From NCBI GenBank assembly GCA_029532625.1, contig JARFXM010000004.1, forward strand, positions 2,170,001-2,234,000: DNA of 64,000 nucleotides. Direction: 5' to 3'. This document shows positions 25,101 to 36,123 of this stretch, one piece after another. The notes below the pieces were generated by a model. The model did not search any database. It was given only the letters and a program-made list of their open reading frames with translations, and was not told the origin of the DNA. The position numbers were made by a program, and so were the translations under genes. This DNA comes from Lomentospora prolificans. Taxonomy: Eukaryota; Ascomycota; Sordariomycetes; Microascales; Microascaceae. Position 1 is the stretch's first letter, and the number at the start of each line of letters is the position of its first letter.

Positions 25101-25332
25101 CAAGAGACGCGCCAGCGCCTGGTGGTCCAAGTATACGATGACTCTCAGCGCGGCTCTCGACTCCGGCCTCGCATTCGGCATCGTAGTCGTCTTTTTTGGA
25201 TTTATATATCCTGGGTGGATGAACTCGTTCACGTGGTGGGGGACAGAGGTGTATAAGCAGGGGTGCGATTGGCAGGCTTGCTCCTACAAAACCGTCCCCG
25301 AGGGCCAGAGGTTCGGTCCGGATACTTGGTAA
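22156..25332 (+). CDS. OPT-family oligopeptide transporter
   Basis: Proton-coupled uptake transporter of the OPT superfamily (oligopeptides, glutathione or metal-chelate peptides; substrate not predictable). Exons 22156-24377 and 24429-25332 around a 51-nt intron give 1041 residues. The first 270 or so residues are cytosolic, Ser/Pro-rich and acidic, long for the family. From about residue 275 there are many hydrophobic spans. Family landmarks are the CWNEKEHTCVYVSSNVSFGF segment, RRFLVRPSGMIWPATLM, the SGLGMFPMTFDW loop, and after the intron RPIANMVFVTYGYISS with SDLKLGHYMKIPPR, then the late WIPPATGLNFSVWA and the end segment WWSKYTMTLSAALDSG. The donor interrupts a Tyr codon (TA/T) so that unspliced RNA stops at once (TAG) and would encode only the first two thirds. 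The gene converges on the glycosyltransferase gene with 1.2 kb between stops. Confidence 0.95.
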
Positions 25333-26576
25333 CTTTTGGCAGCTTGAAGTTACACGGCTGTTTACCATGCGATTTCGTCCTTACATACGTGCCTCTTTCA
25401 TACGACGACGACTAGAGTGGAGAGATAACCGTGCTCGACGACTTTGACGTGGTTCGAACGGCCGCATAATGCGGCCAGCTCTATCCGGCTTCATGCCGAG
25501 GGTTGGGGACGCGAACAGCACCCGGAGCTCACTCTCAGTCGTGACAGTTTCATCTCCTCCCCACTTCTATCATCGTAGACCTTGTGTCTTGACTCATCTC
25601 ACCAAGCAACGCTATAGAAAAATTCAAAAAACCAAATACAAACAGCAACCAAGACATTTTCAAGGGGTCAGCCTAGTTCAGGCGAATAGGCTATTTCATA
25701 CTTGTTATTCTTTCAAGCATTACTACCGGATGGGGGGATCTTCTCAGTGCACTCTCCATTGGGGTTAAGGTTTTCTCTTATGGGTGGTGTTGCGTGGGGT
25801 CGGGGAATAAAGCACTTTTGTACAATCTCTCAAATGAGACGAGCTGAGCATGCTACTATAGCTTAGGGAGGAGTTGGGCATGTCTAGTTTGGGATAGGGG
25901 TGCTGGAATCTTGGGTCGTTGGTACATTGAACTTGCTTTTCGCCGCAATAGACCACCGCTACTGCCTCTTGGTTGTTCCCACTATTTATAACACCTGTGC
26001 GCTCTACTATGAGGAACTATCTGAACTTGTGCGATGTCGCAAATCACAGAGCCGCAGGTTAAACAAACCTCGGAGAGCCGTGAAAGCAAACGTTGTAGAA
26101 CGCCACATGCGTGCATCTGTACGACACAGCCCTTACATGCCAACACCAGGGAGCCTTGAAGTTTCCTCTAGACTCGCCGGTTGAAACCTTGTCGGAGAAC
26201 TTACGGCCCATCAAATCTAATATTGTTTCTGAGAATTTTCATTATCTACTAAACCCTTATGGCATGTAGAGGGAGTGACTAAATGACTAAATGACTAAAT
26301 GACCCACGAATTTTAGTTTGCTAAAGGGAAAACCATTCAGAACTCCCCTGCTAAAGTATTTGTCGCACCGAGACTTGTACATAAAGACATTCCCAAAACA
26401 AATTTCAGTCTACGCACATACCAGGTGGCTGTGAGAGAGAAGACCCCGAAAAGAGGCGAAGCAAGCTATGTACTTGAACATGGTTATAAAAGGGCAAAAG
26501 GTGTACTCCAAAACTCGCCTGGAAAATGATAAAAGGTGGGTATGATGTAAGATAGGTTTTCGTTCGAAATATCGTT
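25333..26576. other. Intergenic between convergent OPT and glycosyltransferase genes
   Basis: 1.2 kb of presumed 3' UTRs and spacer; no gene supported. It contains the short tandem repeat listed separately at 26276-26303. Confidence 0.6.
26276..26303. repeat. Tandem 8-bp repeat TGACTAAA (3 full copies plus TGAC)
   Basis: Perfect copies start at 26276, 26284 and 26292, with a partial fourth at 26300. It lies in the 3' flank between two convergent genes. The unit resembles an AP-1/bZIP half-site, but in this position a simple slippage repeat is more likely than a regulatory array. Confidence 0.8.
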
Positions 26577-28250
26577 TTAGTTCTCGTCAGAGCCACCAGG
26601 CAGGGACTCCCAAATTAGGACGATAACATAGTCGGAGCCCGCTTTGTCCTCGTTTCGACGGTTATCGGTGTATTCGCCGGGATCACCGCGCCTACGGACG
26701 TAGGCTTGCCATACCTCGCCGGTAGAGGGATCGGATCTCGAGTCCACGAACTTCCAGATACGGCGGCTACCGGTCCACGTTGTAACGCTCCACCGGCGCG
26801 GGTCACGGCCCTCGTCATCAACAACGAGATTCGTGTTCAAAGGGAGGGTAGCCGATGCACGAGCTTCGAAGTCGGGTGAGGACACGGTCTCACTACCAAG
26901 GAAAGCAGTGCCTTGACCATCGGGGTAGTGGGAGAGGGAGTGGCCGTTGACAAGGACCCAGTCGTCGGCAAAACGGTAGCGCTGTAGGAAGGTGGAGGGG
27001 TTGAGGTGAGGGTGAAGAGCCGTGGCCTTGCCCGGATCGAGACGGTGTCGGTTGCGGGGGCGGTGGAGGACTAGGGGCGCGATGCCGAGATCGTAGTTGA
27101 AGAAGTAGTGACCATAGATTTCGTCGGAAGGGAGATAGAAGCTGGGGAGGACGTGCATGGTGAGCTTGGTGTGTTTCGACACACAATCGTACAGCAGGTG
27201 ATCCCATTGGCTAATGTAGCCTTTGAGAGGATCTTGAGACTCTTGAGACTTCATGCAAGGGAGCTTAGCAATCTTGGTCAGGGCAGGAGGTGTTAGGAAG
27301 ATGGCACCTCCGCCAAAAGTGACCGTCTGGTCGGGATCAGCTACCCAGTCGGCCCTCTCGCTAGGAAGACCAATGTAGTGCTCTTCCTCGGGGTTGTACT
27401 TCTTCAAACGCTCGACCAACTGCGCCACATCTGGGAAGAAAATGTCGTCATCGACAACGGCGAAGTAATGCTTGTCGCCAGAATTGTTAAAATTGCTAGC
27501 GTTCTTGCGGATATCGAGCTGTTCAATCAAGTCAAAGCACCGCGTAGGGCTATCCGGGGCGTCGTCCGAGTGAACCGAGGCGTCAATGCCAACATCTTCG
27601 AGCTTATTCTTAATAGTACGGACCTCTTGATCGGTACCGAGGCGTAGGGTAAGGACGAGCGAAGCTCCATTGCTACTGCCATTTCCATCCGTCAGCCACC
27701 TCGTCCAGTCCAGGATGAGGGCATCGTCCTGACGCGTGATTCTATCATACGAGGACGAGATGCCAAAAACCAGACTCGTAGCATCAACATCCACTTGCTT
27801 TGTGCCTTCAGCAACGGGGAGGTCGACAGAGTGCTCCGCATTTAGTCTGAGGTTATACGAATCGGACCGTACACCCCTGAAGCCGTTATGCATAAAATTG
27901 GTCTCGATATCCGTCATGGTGGGGCGAGAAACGTTGAGGTGCGGTTTTACCCGCATCGAGTAGTATCGGACATCTTTGGGAATTGCGTGCCGGTCAACAA
28001 GCTCGTCGAGCCACGCTGCCTCCGTTGATGTTCTCGAGAGAAAGATATCTGTGATGGGCCTTGGAGGCCTGTTGTCCGTATAGGAGTATATGCTAGGAAG
28101 GGGATTCGTTTCGGGATGGGATCGTGTCAGGACGAAGACGACAATGATGATAACGGCGGCGACGGCGTGAACGGGTCGGATGCGTCGGGGCGTGGCGCGG
28201 GAGAAGAAAGTGGCCACCGCTGGAGGAAAGGCGACGAGTGGTTTGGACAT
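26577..28250 (-). CDS. Type II membrane glycosyltransferase, GT31/fringe-like
   Basis: Intronless, 557 residues from the ATG at 28250; the four upstream in-frame codons start with GTG and are not used. A short cytosolic tail is followed by one membrane anchor (HAVAAVIIIVVFVLT, about residues 26-42), then a stem and lumenal domain, the layout of a Golgi enzyme. The domain has VVDDDIFFPD with the metal-binding D267-D269, preceded by KHYFA and followed by an FGGGAIFLTPPAL segment and WDHLLYDCV, as in GT31/DUF604-type fungal proteins related to fringe beta-1,3-N-acetylglucosaminyltransferases. A C-terminal region beyond the catalytic part (NTNLVVDDEGRDPRRWSVTT onward) looks like an added beta-rich module. 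Donor sugar and acceptor are unknown. Its promoter lies in the 3.7 kb region shared with TRM1. Confidence 0.8.
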   Translation of the reverse strand: MSKPLVAFPPAVATFFSRATPRRIRPVHAVAAVIIIVVFVLTRSHPETNPLPSIYSYTDNRPPRPITDIFLSRTSTEAAWLDELVDRHAIPKDVRYYSMRVKPHLNVSRPTMTDIETNFMHNGFRGVRSDSYNLRLNAEHSVDLPVAEGTKQVDVDATSLVFGISSSYDRITRQDDALILDWTRWLTDGNGSSNGASLVLTLRLGTDQEVRTIKNKLEDVGIDASVHSDDAPDSPTRCFDLIEQLDIRKNASNFNNSGDKHYFAVVDDDIFFPDVAQLVERLKKYNPEEEHYIGLPSERADWVADPDQTVTFGGGAIFLTPPALTKIAKLPCMKSQESQDPLKGYISQWDHLLYDCVSKHTKLTMHVLPSFYLPSDEIYGHYFFNYDLGIAPLVLHRPRNRHRLDPGKATALHPHLNPSTFLQRYRFADDWVLVNGHSLSHYPDGQGTAFLGSETVSSPDFEARASATLPLNTNLVVDDEGRDPRRWSVTTWTGSRRIWKFVDSRSDPSTGEVWQAYVRRRGDPGEYTDNRRNEDKAGSDYVIVLIWESLPGGSDEN

Positions 28251-31200
28251 CGTGGGCGACACGAAACGATGTCAATTATAATAGCGACAGAAAAATGAGT
28301 TACTGAGTAAAAAAAAAAAGGGATGTTGAGGCCCAGGAGAGTAGGAAGGAAAGAAGAGCAAAGAATAGCGAGCGTGGGGTTGTTAGGATTGTAACAGGTT
28401 CATCGAGCAGTAGCTTATAGCGAGAAAATAGGAAGCATAGCAGAAACGCGAAGCAAGCTCGCGGTAGCAAAAAGAGCACGCTTGGGAAAGTAGAGTCGTT
28501 TCAGATCGTGACTTCGAGAGAGGCCTCTTTTAGTAACATGACGAACTGAGAAACGGAAAGCCACGATGAATCGCGCGCAGGGCCAGGCCAGACCAAGTTC
28601 AATGGGACGATGGGGGGATATGGAAACCGAGTGAAAGAAAGGGAAAAGAGAAATTGGTTTTTTTTTTTTTTTTTTCCTTTTATTTCCCGTTGATTTTCCA
28701 CTCTCGAAACGAGGGCGCCATACAATAGATGATGTGGGGATAAAAAGGAGAGGAGGGGGTTTGGTCGGGTGTAGCTTTGATCAGGATATGGAACCGCCTT
28801 CCCGAAGCCGTTGCTGTTCTTGGGTTTCTTTTTCTCCCCTTGCTTTCCTGTCCTTACTTTGGAAGCAAAGTGTTATCATGCTGGGGGGGTTGGCGTGCTG
28901 GTGAAGTTCCTCGAATTTTCAGGGTAAAGTACTTTTTATATTCAATGCGCCTACCGCGTGCGGGTAATAATATGGGACGGTACAATCAGGAGCTCCAAAT
29001 TGAACCTTCATAACCAGCGAAGAATCTCAATATTTCGCACGGCCGATCTCCCCTGTCGCACCTTGCGAAAGTCGTCTTCTCGACGTTGGCCAGCCTGGGC
29101 AGTCAGAGAGGCCCTGCTATTTTTATCCTTGGCCATGGCCAGCTGGCCTTGTGCAGAACCTTCCAGGGGGCACTTGTCTCAATACCCTGCTACTAAGAGC
29201 CAGCAGTCTTGTCCCGCAAGCCGCCAGCCATAATAGTGCCATTGGCGGCTGCCAGCATCACTCAAGAGGGCTGGCCTGAGGTGCTCCTTTAAAACTCGAA
29301 GCTGCTTTGTAATACCGGTAGGGACATGTCCACTTCCAGGGATGGGGTCCATTGCCAGCATTGGAGGTTCCCATCGCTCACCCACGATGCTTCCAATCTC
29401 ACTACCAACCGCTCACTCCGTCCTGCATCCTCACCCTGTGCTCCTACCGTAAGGGCGATCCAGAACATGGCTCCGCTATAATCCTGGACCAATACTTTTC
29501 AGGAAAGGAGGAGGATTACGTGGACCTGGTGGAGTCTGTATCGCAAAACACGTCTAGTGTCTTGACCTTGGCAAACCTTGTGGAAAACGAACAGAGGATG
29601 CAGATCGCCAAAGGCCCTCCTTGTTCAAGATTAAGCCCCTAGTCCTATCTGAATCCTTTGGTCCTAAAATTCTTAATTTCCTGACAGCGCAAGTGACCTC
29701 TTTCCAATTGCGGACTTTCTGTTTCTGCTTACAGGTAGCATGAACACAATAGTTACGTGCTGTTTCCACCAACCGACTTGCCGTCACCGTAAGACAGCCG
29801 GTTCTTTGGTTCGGAGCAGTCAGACGATAGAGATGGCGGGCAAGGGGTTCCTGAGCTCAAGATAAAGCATTCGCCGGGTATGCTCTTGTCGACTAATTAC
29901 ATGATGCATGTGGACGCGATAGCCACATTTGCGAATTCTAAAACGGAAGCTGGGCACGGCGCAGAGATAAGATTAAGCATGTGCGCCAGTGCTTGGCCAC
30001 CATTTTAGCGGACCACTCCCAGCTCTGACCTTGAAATGAGCCCGGAACCCTGCCAATCGAAGTTGGCATTCCGAGGTTCTTCCCCTGTCCTTTCTCTCTC
30101 GCTCACGGTGGCGATACGTCGTGTCAGCCAGTCCGTTGGTCTGTTGATAGACTGAAACTGCCGATGGTGGCACCGTGCCAGAAACGGAATGCTTTCGCTG
30201 GCAGCCCAGCCCAGCACAAGCAGCACCAGCGCCACCGGACCTCATACCTCCCTTTTCCTTCTTTTCCTTTCAACGTCGAGGAGTGAGGATGGCCCCTGCG
30301 GCGAGATGAGAGTTGGAGCGTTTGTACCTTCGTAATCGCCGATGATTTTGCGCATCTCCAACGACTCCGAAGATGAATCTTGATCTCTGCCATCTCATAC
30401 TTGTCCGCACAGTATCGCTCCGCCAACCCGCAGTTATGGATACAAAGTGCGATTACGCCCGCGTTTACGGTATTACGTGACGCTAGAAACCATTGATCCA
30501 TAATTGAGACACCGTTTCCGTTGGCTAGCCATTGACTTAGGGCTGTACCTTCGTACTAAGGTAAGCACCGCGCCTTGCCAAACCTGGAGTATCAAGAGGA
30601 ACCACCAGGTTTCGCTGACAGCATGAGCCTGGTAGAGGCACGAATACTTGACGACGCTCTATGGAAGCCAGCCGGAAGGCCTCTTTGCAGGCCAATGCCA
30701 GAAGGTCGGATGCCCTAGCCTGTAGGATTCATCCTCTTATGTTGAATGCCGCCGATGCTGTGGGTCTAGTCATTACAGGCCATTCTTCAGTCAGAGGAAC
30801 CCATCCATTGTCAAGTTCATCCTACTTGGACCCACCATAGGCCGTATGCTCTTTGTGTTACTATCTTCACGTTAACGTTTCTTACTTGCGCTGTGTCGAC
30901 ACTTGGAAGTGAATAATCCTTTTGCTCGGCTTGTAGTCCCGTCGCGCTTGAATTAGAGGCCGTCATGCTGTTTGGAGAGAAGGTTCGCGACAGTGAGTTG
31001 GATAGTTTCGTTAATATGTCTGAATCGCGAATTCGGATGAAACAAGCCAGAGAAACGCAATAATACTAGACAGTTGTTGATGACAAGCTTGGTCTCGGAT
31101 TAGATCAGCGTAGGCGATGAAATGCCCGACTTCGTCTTGACTCCAAATCACTATCACTTCTCACTTTCATGAAAAGAGCACCCCCCTCTAGCCAGGCTAT

Positions 31201-31941
31201 CAATCGTTCACCCAAGAAGCAGGAGCAAGAAAATTGTTATAGGAGGCTTGACTTCACTGAAGTCATGTTATTTTCCAAAAAGACTCGAATTTAGGAAAGC
31301 CAAATCCATTTTGTTTCTCTTCGTGTCATTAGGGAACGTTCAAGCCTGGCAGTCCGGCCTCGCGAAAGCTGAGGGAGCAGCCTTTGTAAGCATTTTGGGG
31401 GAGTAGCAACGTGAGGTGGACATGCTGGACTTCTGAGATATTTACTAGTACCCCCCGAGTCAGGTAGCAAAGATTTCGCAGAATGTCTGAGGTAATGATA
31501 GGCAGTTCGAAAGTGTACATATTGTGATTGATATTGAGAGCTCGCATGACGACTTCCATCCCAGGCGATGCTCAACCATAACCACACATCATGACTTGAC
31601 TCATGGTTCCATGTATCCATGAATGTGTGAATGTCAGGACCTCGCTCTTCAACCGGCTGTCGCCAGGTGTGTCAGTCTGTCTTACCCTCAGACATGGAGT
31701 GTCTGAACTCATGCTGCGGTTATATGAAATAGTGTTTAATGTACATTCAATATTGTAATAATAGTTCTTAAGTTGTAATGTCTGGGGATGTGTGGAAGCA
31801 GGAAAAATTTAGGGAGTTGGAGGGAGCTCTCCAATTGTGGCAAAATTTCGAAGAAGCTTGCATACCAGGTCCATAATTCACGAGCAGGCATTTTTTTTTC
31901 CCCGACTCGCCTTGGGTTCTACGTTTTTCGTCGTGTAGGAC
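28251..31941. other. 3.7 kb divergent region between glycosyltransferase and TRM1 genes
   Basis: No supported gene. An 18-nt T run sits at 28658-28675. On the minus strand near 31330-31560 a short open frame gives protein-like sequence (for example YTFELPIITSDILRNLCYLT), overlapped by a second open phase; I do not recognise it and it could be a gene remnant or chance. The rest is mixed promoter-like sequence. Confidence 0.55.
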
Positions 31942-34047
31942 ATGTCCACACTTCCTACAACTATTTTACGTTGTAGAGGGACTTCTCGACCTCAGCTAGT
32001 ACTCCAACACGCATCCCGCTTTCAACCCTCTATTCAATCCGCCCCCATTCGAATTCTCCTACCCCTCCTACTCCAAACGCGACGATTTGCGACGAGGAGC
32101 AAGCGTGCCATGACAAGCAAACCTAGCGAGGCTGCGGAAGCTGCCAATGTCGTGTACGATGGCAAGGAATATTCCACGATCCGCGAAGGACTCGCCTCCA
32201 TCCTCGTGCCGGCGCAAGCGAAATCAGACTCACAGAAAACTGTCGCCGAGCATCAGCAAGTCTTCTACAACCCCATCCAACAGTTCAATCGCGATCTTTC
32301 GGTGCTCGCAATAAAGGCATTCAAGGAAGAAAGGGCTATGAGGATTAGGGAGAGCTTGAAGCCTAGTAAAAAGAGGAAGCAGGAAGAGCAAGTCGAGGGC
32401 GAAGGCAGCAGTATGAAGGCGCTCAAGGCGAGCGAGGACTCCAGCCCCCAGACGGTAGTAACAGGTGCCTCAGCTGAGGAGACGAAGATGAAACCGGGGA
32501 CTGAATCCATGAGCGACTCCACTTCTAAACCCGACCAGAACTTAGGGTTACCCGGCGTGCAGAAGCGATCCAATTTTTCCATCCTCGATGCCCTCTCCGC
32601 CTCGGGTTTGCGCGCACTCCGGTACTCCCGCGAGCTCCCGTTTGTGGGCAGTGTTACAGCGAACGACCTCACTGAGTCCGCGGTGAAGTCCATCAAACTC
32701 AATGTGCAACATAACAAGCTGGAAGACAAGATTTCAGTATCCCAGGACGATGCGATTGCCCACATGTACCGGCGCATTGCGGACGATCTGTCTAAAAGAG
32801 ATAAGCATGGTAACCCGTCCAAAGCGAACAAGTACGACGTAATAGATCTGGACCCCTACGGCACAGCGGCCCCTTTCCTAGACGCCGCCGTACAGTGCGT
32901 CAAGGAAGGTGGCCTACTCTGTGTGACCTGTACGGATTCCGCTGTGTGGGCTGGCCACTGCTATTGTGAGAAGTCGTACGTTCTGTACGGAGGCATACCT
33001 GTGAAGAACTTCTACTCTCATGAGGCTGGGTTGCGACTGGTTCTTCATGCCATTGCCGCCTCCGCCGCCCGTTACGGTCTCACGATCGAGCCTCTTCTCT
33101 CCGTATCCGCCGATTTTTACGTGCGCATATTCGTTAGGGTTCACAAGTCCCAGGCGGCTCTCAAATTTCTAGCGTCGAAGACCATGCTTGTATATAACTG
33201 CGATCATGGTTGTGGTGCCTGGGAGACGCAGTATCTCATGAAGAACAAGATCCAGGCCTCGAAGAAGGGCAATAGCTCCTACTATAAGCACAGCATGGCG
33301 CAGGCCCCGACGTGCGATGTCTATTGCAAGCATTGCGGCTCCAAGATGCACCTTGGTGGCCCGATGTATGGCGGTCACATTCACTCCCCGAGCTTTATTC
33401 AACGTATCCTCGATGATCTACCTACCCTAGATAGCAACGTTTACGGGACAATACCTCGGATCCGTGGAATTCTGCAGACGGCGCTTGAGGAGCAGCTTCC
33501 CGAACCAGAGACGGAGGGGAACGTTGATCCTAAGGATAAGGAGGCCGCTAGAGTCGACCCCCACCCATTCTACTTTAGTACTACGCGTCTCGCCGGAACC
33601 TTTCAAGCTACCGTACCGAGCGAGGACATGTTCCGGGGAGCACTCAGGCGACTCGGCTACCAGGTTACAAGGAGCCACTGCAAGCCGGGTAGCATGAAGA
33701 CGGATGCGCCGTGGTCATCGATCTTCTGGATTATGAGGGAGTGGATCCGGCAAAAGGCGCCCGTGAAGAAGGAAAACATTAAGAAGAATAGCCCGGCGTG
33801 GAAGCTTCTACAGCTTGACGACGAATTAATCGAGGACGAAGCACCTGCTGAGACAAACGGAAAGACGGACACTATTGAGCTGGATGAGAATAGTGCGCAG
33901 TCCGCGGAAGCTGAGTCCCGAAAAACGCTAGTATTTGACGAAGACTTGGAGAAACTCGGTCGAGAGAAGAGAAATAAGGCGCTGGTACGATACCAACTAA
34001 ACCCAAGAGAGAACTGGGGTCCAATGACGAGGGCGAGGGGGAATTAA
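31942..34047 (+). CDS. trm1: tRNA (guanine(26)-N2)-dimethyltransferase
   Basis: Uses S-adenosylmethionine to make N2,N2-dimethylguanosine at position 26 of cytosolic and mitochondrial tRNAs. Intronless, 701 residues. The first 56 residues are basic and lack acidic residues (LQHASRFQPS, then LLLQTRRFATRSKRA), a good mitochondrial presequence. A second in-frame ATG at 32110 (MTSKPSEAAEAAN) would give the cytosolic/nuclear form, as known for yeast Trm1. The SAM-binding motif ILDALSASGLRALRYSRE begins near residue 214, the catalytic DPYG is at 304-307, and CTDSAVWAG follows. A zinc-binding part has NCDHGCG and YCKHCGSKMHLGGPMYGG. A Lys/Glu-rich insert (about residues 135-205) separates the N-terminal strand from the Rossmann fold. 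The C-terminus after about residue 600 is charged and variable. Confidence 0.96.
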   Translation: MSTLPTTILRCRGTSRPQLVLQHASRFQPSIQSAPIRILLPLLLQTRRFATRSKRAMTSKPSEAAEAANVVYDGKEYSTIREGLASILVPAQAKSDSQKTVAEHQQVFYNPIQQFNRDLSVLAIKAFKEERAMRIRESLKPSKKRKQEEQVEGEGSSMKALKASEDSSPQTVVTGASAEETKMKPGTESMSDSTSKPDQNLGLPGVQKRSNFSILDALSASGLRALRYSRELPFVGSVTANDLTESAVKSIKLNVQHNKLEDKISVSQDDAIAHMYRRIADDLSKRDKHGNPSKANKYDVIDLDPYGTAAPFLDAAVQCVKEGGLLCVTCTDSAVWAGHCYCEKSYVLYGGIPVKNFYSHEAGLRLVLHAIAASAARYGLTIEPLLSVSADFYVRIFVRVHKSQAALKFLASKTMLVYNCDHGCGAWETQYLMKNKIQASKKGNSSYYKHSMAQAPTCDVYCKHCGSKMHLGGPMYGGHIHSPSFIQRILDDLPTLDSNVYGTIPRIRGILQTALEEQLPEPETEGNVDPKDKEAARVDPHPFYFSTTRLAGTFQATVPSEDMFRGALRRLGYQVTRSHCKPGSMKTDAPWSSIFWIMREWIRQKAPVKKENIKKNSPAWKLLQLDDELIEDEAPAETNGKTDTIELDENSAQSAEAESRKTLVFDEDLEKLGREKRNKALVRYQLNPRENWGPMTRARGN

Positions 34048-34681
34048 GGCCTGCGGGAAATTTTGTACAAAGCATGCACTGACGGACAGCCCAACTCCAT
34101 GTATCTACTCCTACATAGTCGTACAAACCGTCTGCATTCTAGCCATCACGGAGCTCCACTACTCTCTAGTACCCTATCCGCCTTTCAATTTGTGTGGACC
34201 TAATTCTCTCGGGTTAGTATCATCAACACTTAGAATGCCGGGCCTACCTCAGAATAGAAACGAATTTGAGCCAAGTCACGGCAATGCACACCCTCGTCAG
34301 GCTCAGGGTAGCATTGGGGATGCTAATTAATTTGCTATCTGGAGTCGCTGGAAGCCTTAGAGCTGCAAACTGACTAATTATCGATCCTCAGGTGCGGAGG
34401 CGGAGTCGATTCTACCAGTGAGTGGGAAGACTGACAAGTCGTCATCACCCATCCGATGGCCTAAACCGGAATTCTGCGGGATCCTACCCGGAGCAGAGTT
34501 CGATCCTTGCTTTTTGACCGATGTGGTGTTGCACAAGGGACGAATAGCCACTATTTTCGCCTTTCTATATTTTGCGCTTAACTTCTCATATTTCATATTT
34601 GCGGTCCCCCTGCTATGTAAACCCTCGCAGATTTCGCTTTCGACGTACCTAGTTTTGGTAGCCTAGCTTTGATATCCCGAC
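34048..34681. other. Spacer between TRM1 and kinase-like gene
   Basis: 634 bp holding the TRM1 3' UTR and the promoter of the downstream same-strand gene. No other feature is supported. Confidence 0.6.
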
Positions 34682-36028
34682 ATGGCTTCCGCCGACACCA
34701 AAGTGGCCCTTGACAATGCGCCAGATGTATTAGAATCAAATACGATTCTCGTGGTCGATCAGACTACAAGAGGCGAAGGATACGTTGTCCTGCGCTTAGA
34801 TGAAGATGAGTCGGACCCGGAGACGCCGTATAGGATAACTCGCCATGAGATAAACTCTCTTACACCCGCACTGGAGCCCTACGTTATCCGGAAGTGCCCA
34901 GAACATTTGAGCCCTTCGATGGCGGCGGTTCATGTCATCGTGTCCGGTAGGTCCGGAACTGGTCTGGCCCCAAAGGCCTGGGAGTTGGTCGTCGAACCAC
35001 TGTTAGAATTGATTCAAACCCTTGAGGGAGGAAATAAGTCGACTCCCCAGACCAGCTACAAGGTACTCTTTACAGAGAACACAAGGAGCATAAGCGATTT
35101 TGCACGCTCGAACCTAGGCATCCACGCCCCCAAGGATTGCCGTCCCCCAATGGTCATCCTGCTAAGCGGTGATGGGGGCGTCGTTGAGCTACTTAACGGA
35201 TGTCCAGAGAGCGCGCCGTCCTCTTCGCATCCAGTCATTTCCAGTTTGCCTTTTGGCACCGGCAACGCTCTGTTCCACTCCATTCACAAGCCTCTATACC
35301 ACTCTCTCTCTCCTACCCCCTTGGTTCTCGGTCTCCGAACCCTGTGGAAGGGTACACCACATCCTCTTCCAACCTTTAAGGCGTCCTTCTCGCCTGGAGC
35401 AAAAATTGTCCGACCTGCCGATCAGTCCGGGGGGATCCCACTCTCAAATGATAACGACGGAGTCGACCATCTTCTCGGTGCAGTAGTCGCCAGCTACGGA
35501 CTCCACTCCAACATCGTCTGGGAGAGCGATACTCCCGAGTACCGCAAACACGGCGCCCAGCGCTTCAGCATGGTTGCCACCAACCTCCTGCAGGAAAACC
35601 ACGCTTACTCGGCTACCGTGTCCATCCGGACGTCGTCGGATGCTGGAGTGGATACCTTCCACCCACTCCAGGGTGCGCCGAAGCAGTTTAGCTATGTGCT
35701 CGCCGCCCAAGTGTCTAATCTGGAAAAGGCGTTTGAGATCTCGCCGGAGACTACGCCGCTTGATCAGGCACTGAGGCTTGTTTACTTTGGTCCCGTCGGG
35801 GCTCCAAGGACGATGGAGATCATGGGGGCGGTGTACGCCGGTGGAAAACACTTGAAGATGGAAGAGGTGGGCTACGTGGAGATTTTGGGCCTGGAGGTCA
35901 AGACTACGGAGCAGGACTCGAGGTGGAGAAAAGTGTGCATTGATGGGACTATTGTCGAACTTGAGGAAGGGGGTTGGATGAGAGTAGAAAGACTTAAGGA
36001 ACCTTACTTGAAAATTCTTAGCTCGTAG
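34682..36028 (+). CDS. Diacylglycerol/sphingoid-base kinase-like protein (DAGK catalytic domain)
   Basis: Lipid kinase family that phosphorylates diacylglycerol, ceramide or sphingoid bases. Intronless, 448 residues. The nucleotide-binding loop is SGDGGVVELLNG at 162-173 and the second glycine-rich motif is PFGTGNA at 190-196, followed by a C-terminal beta-sandwich as in Lcb4/5 and YegS-type proteins. The first loop departs from the usual GGDGT (DAG kinases) or SGDGL (sphingosine kinases) by a glycine at the fifth place, which fits this fungal subgroup but leaves substrate and even activity uncertain. The first 90 residues lack the long regulatory extension of yeast Lcb4. No transmembrane segment is seen. 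Its stop lies 95 bp from the stop of the convergent rio2. Confidence 0.82.
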   Translation: MASADTKVALDNAPDVLESNTILVVDQTTRGEGYVVLRLDEDESDPETPYRITRHEINSLTPALEPYVIRKCPEHLSPSMAAVHVIVSGRSGTGLAPKAWELVVEPLLELIQTLEGGNKSTPQTSYKVLFTENTRSISDFARSNLGIHAPKDCRPPMVILLSGDGGVVELLNGCPESAPSSSHPVISSLPFGTGNALFHSIHKPLYHSLSPTPLVLGLRTLWKGTPHPLPTFKASFSPGAKIVRPADQSGGIPLSNDNDGVDHLLGAVVASYGLHSNIVWESDTPEYRKHGAQRFSMVATNLLQENHAYSATVSIRTSSDAGVDTFHPLQGAPKQFSYVLAAQVSNLEKAFEISPETTPLDQALRLVYFGPVGAPRTMEIMGAVYAGGKHLKMEEVGYVEILGLEVKTTEQDSRWRKVCIDGTIVELEEGGWMRVERLKEPYLKILSS

Positions 36029-36123
36029 ACGGATGTATGGCACGATTAAGTTAGAAGCAGGAACATGTACTATGTCAGTAGAGTTTGCCCTGTATCCATC
36101 TGGACCAACATACGAGTTCTACC

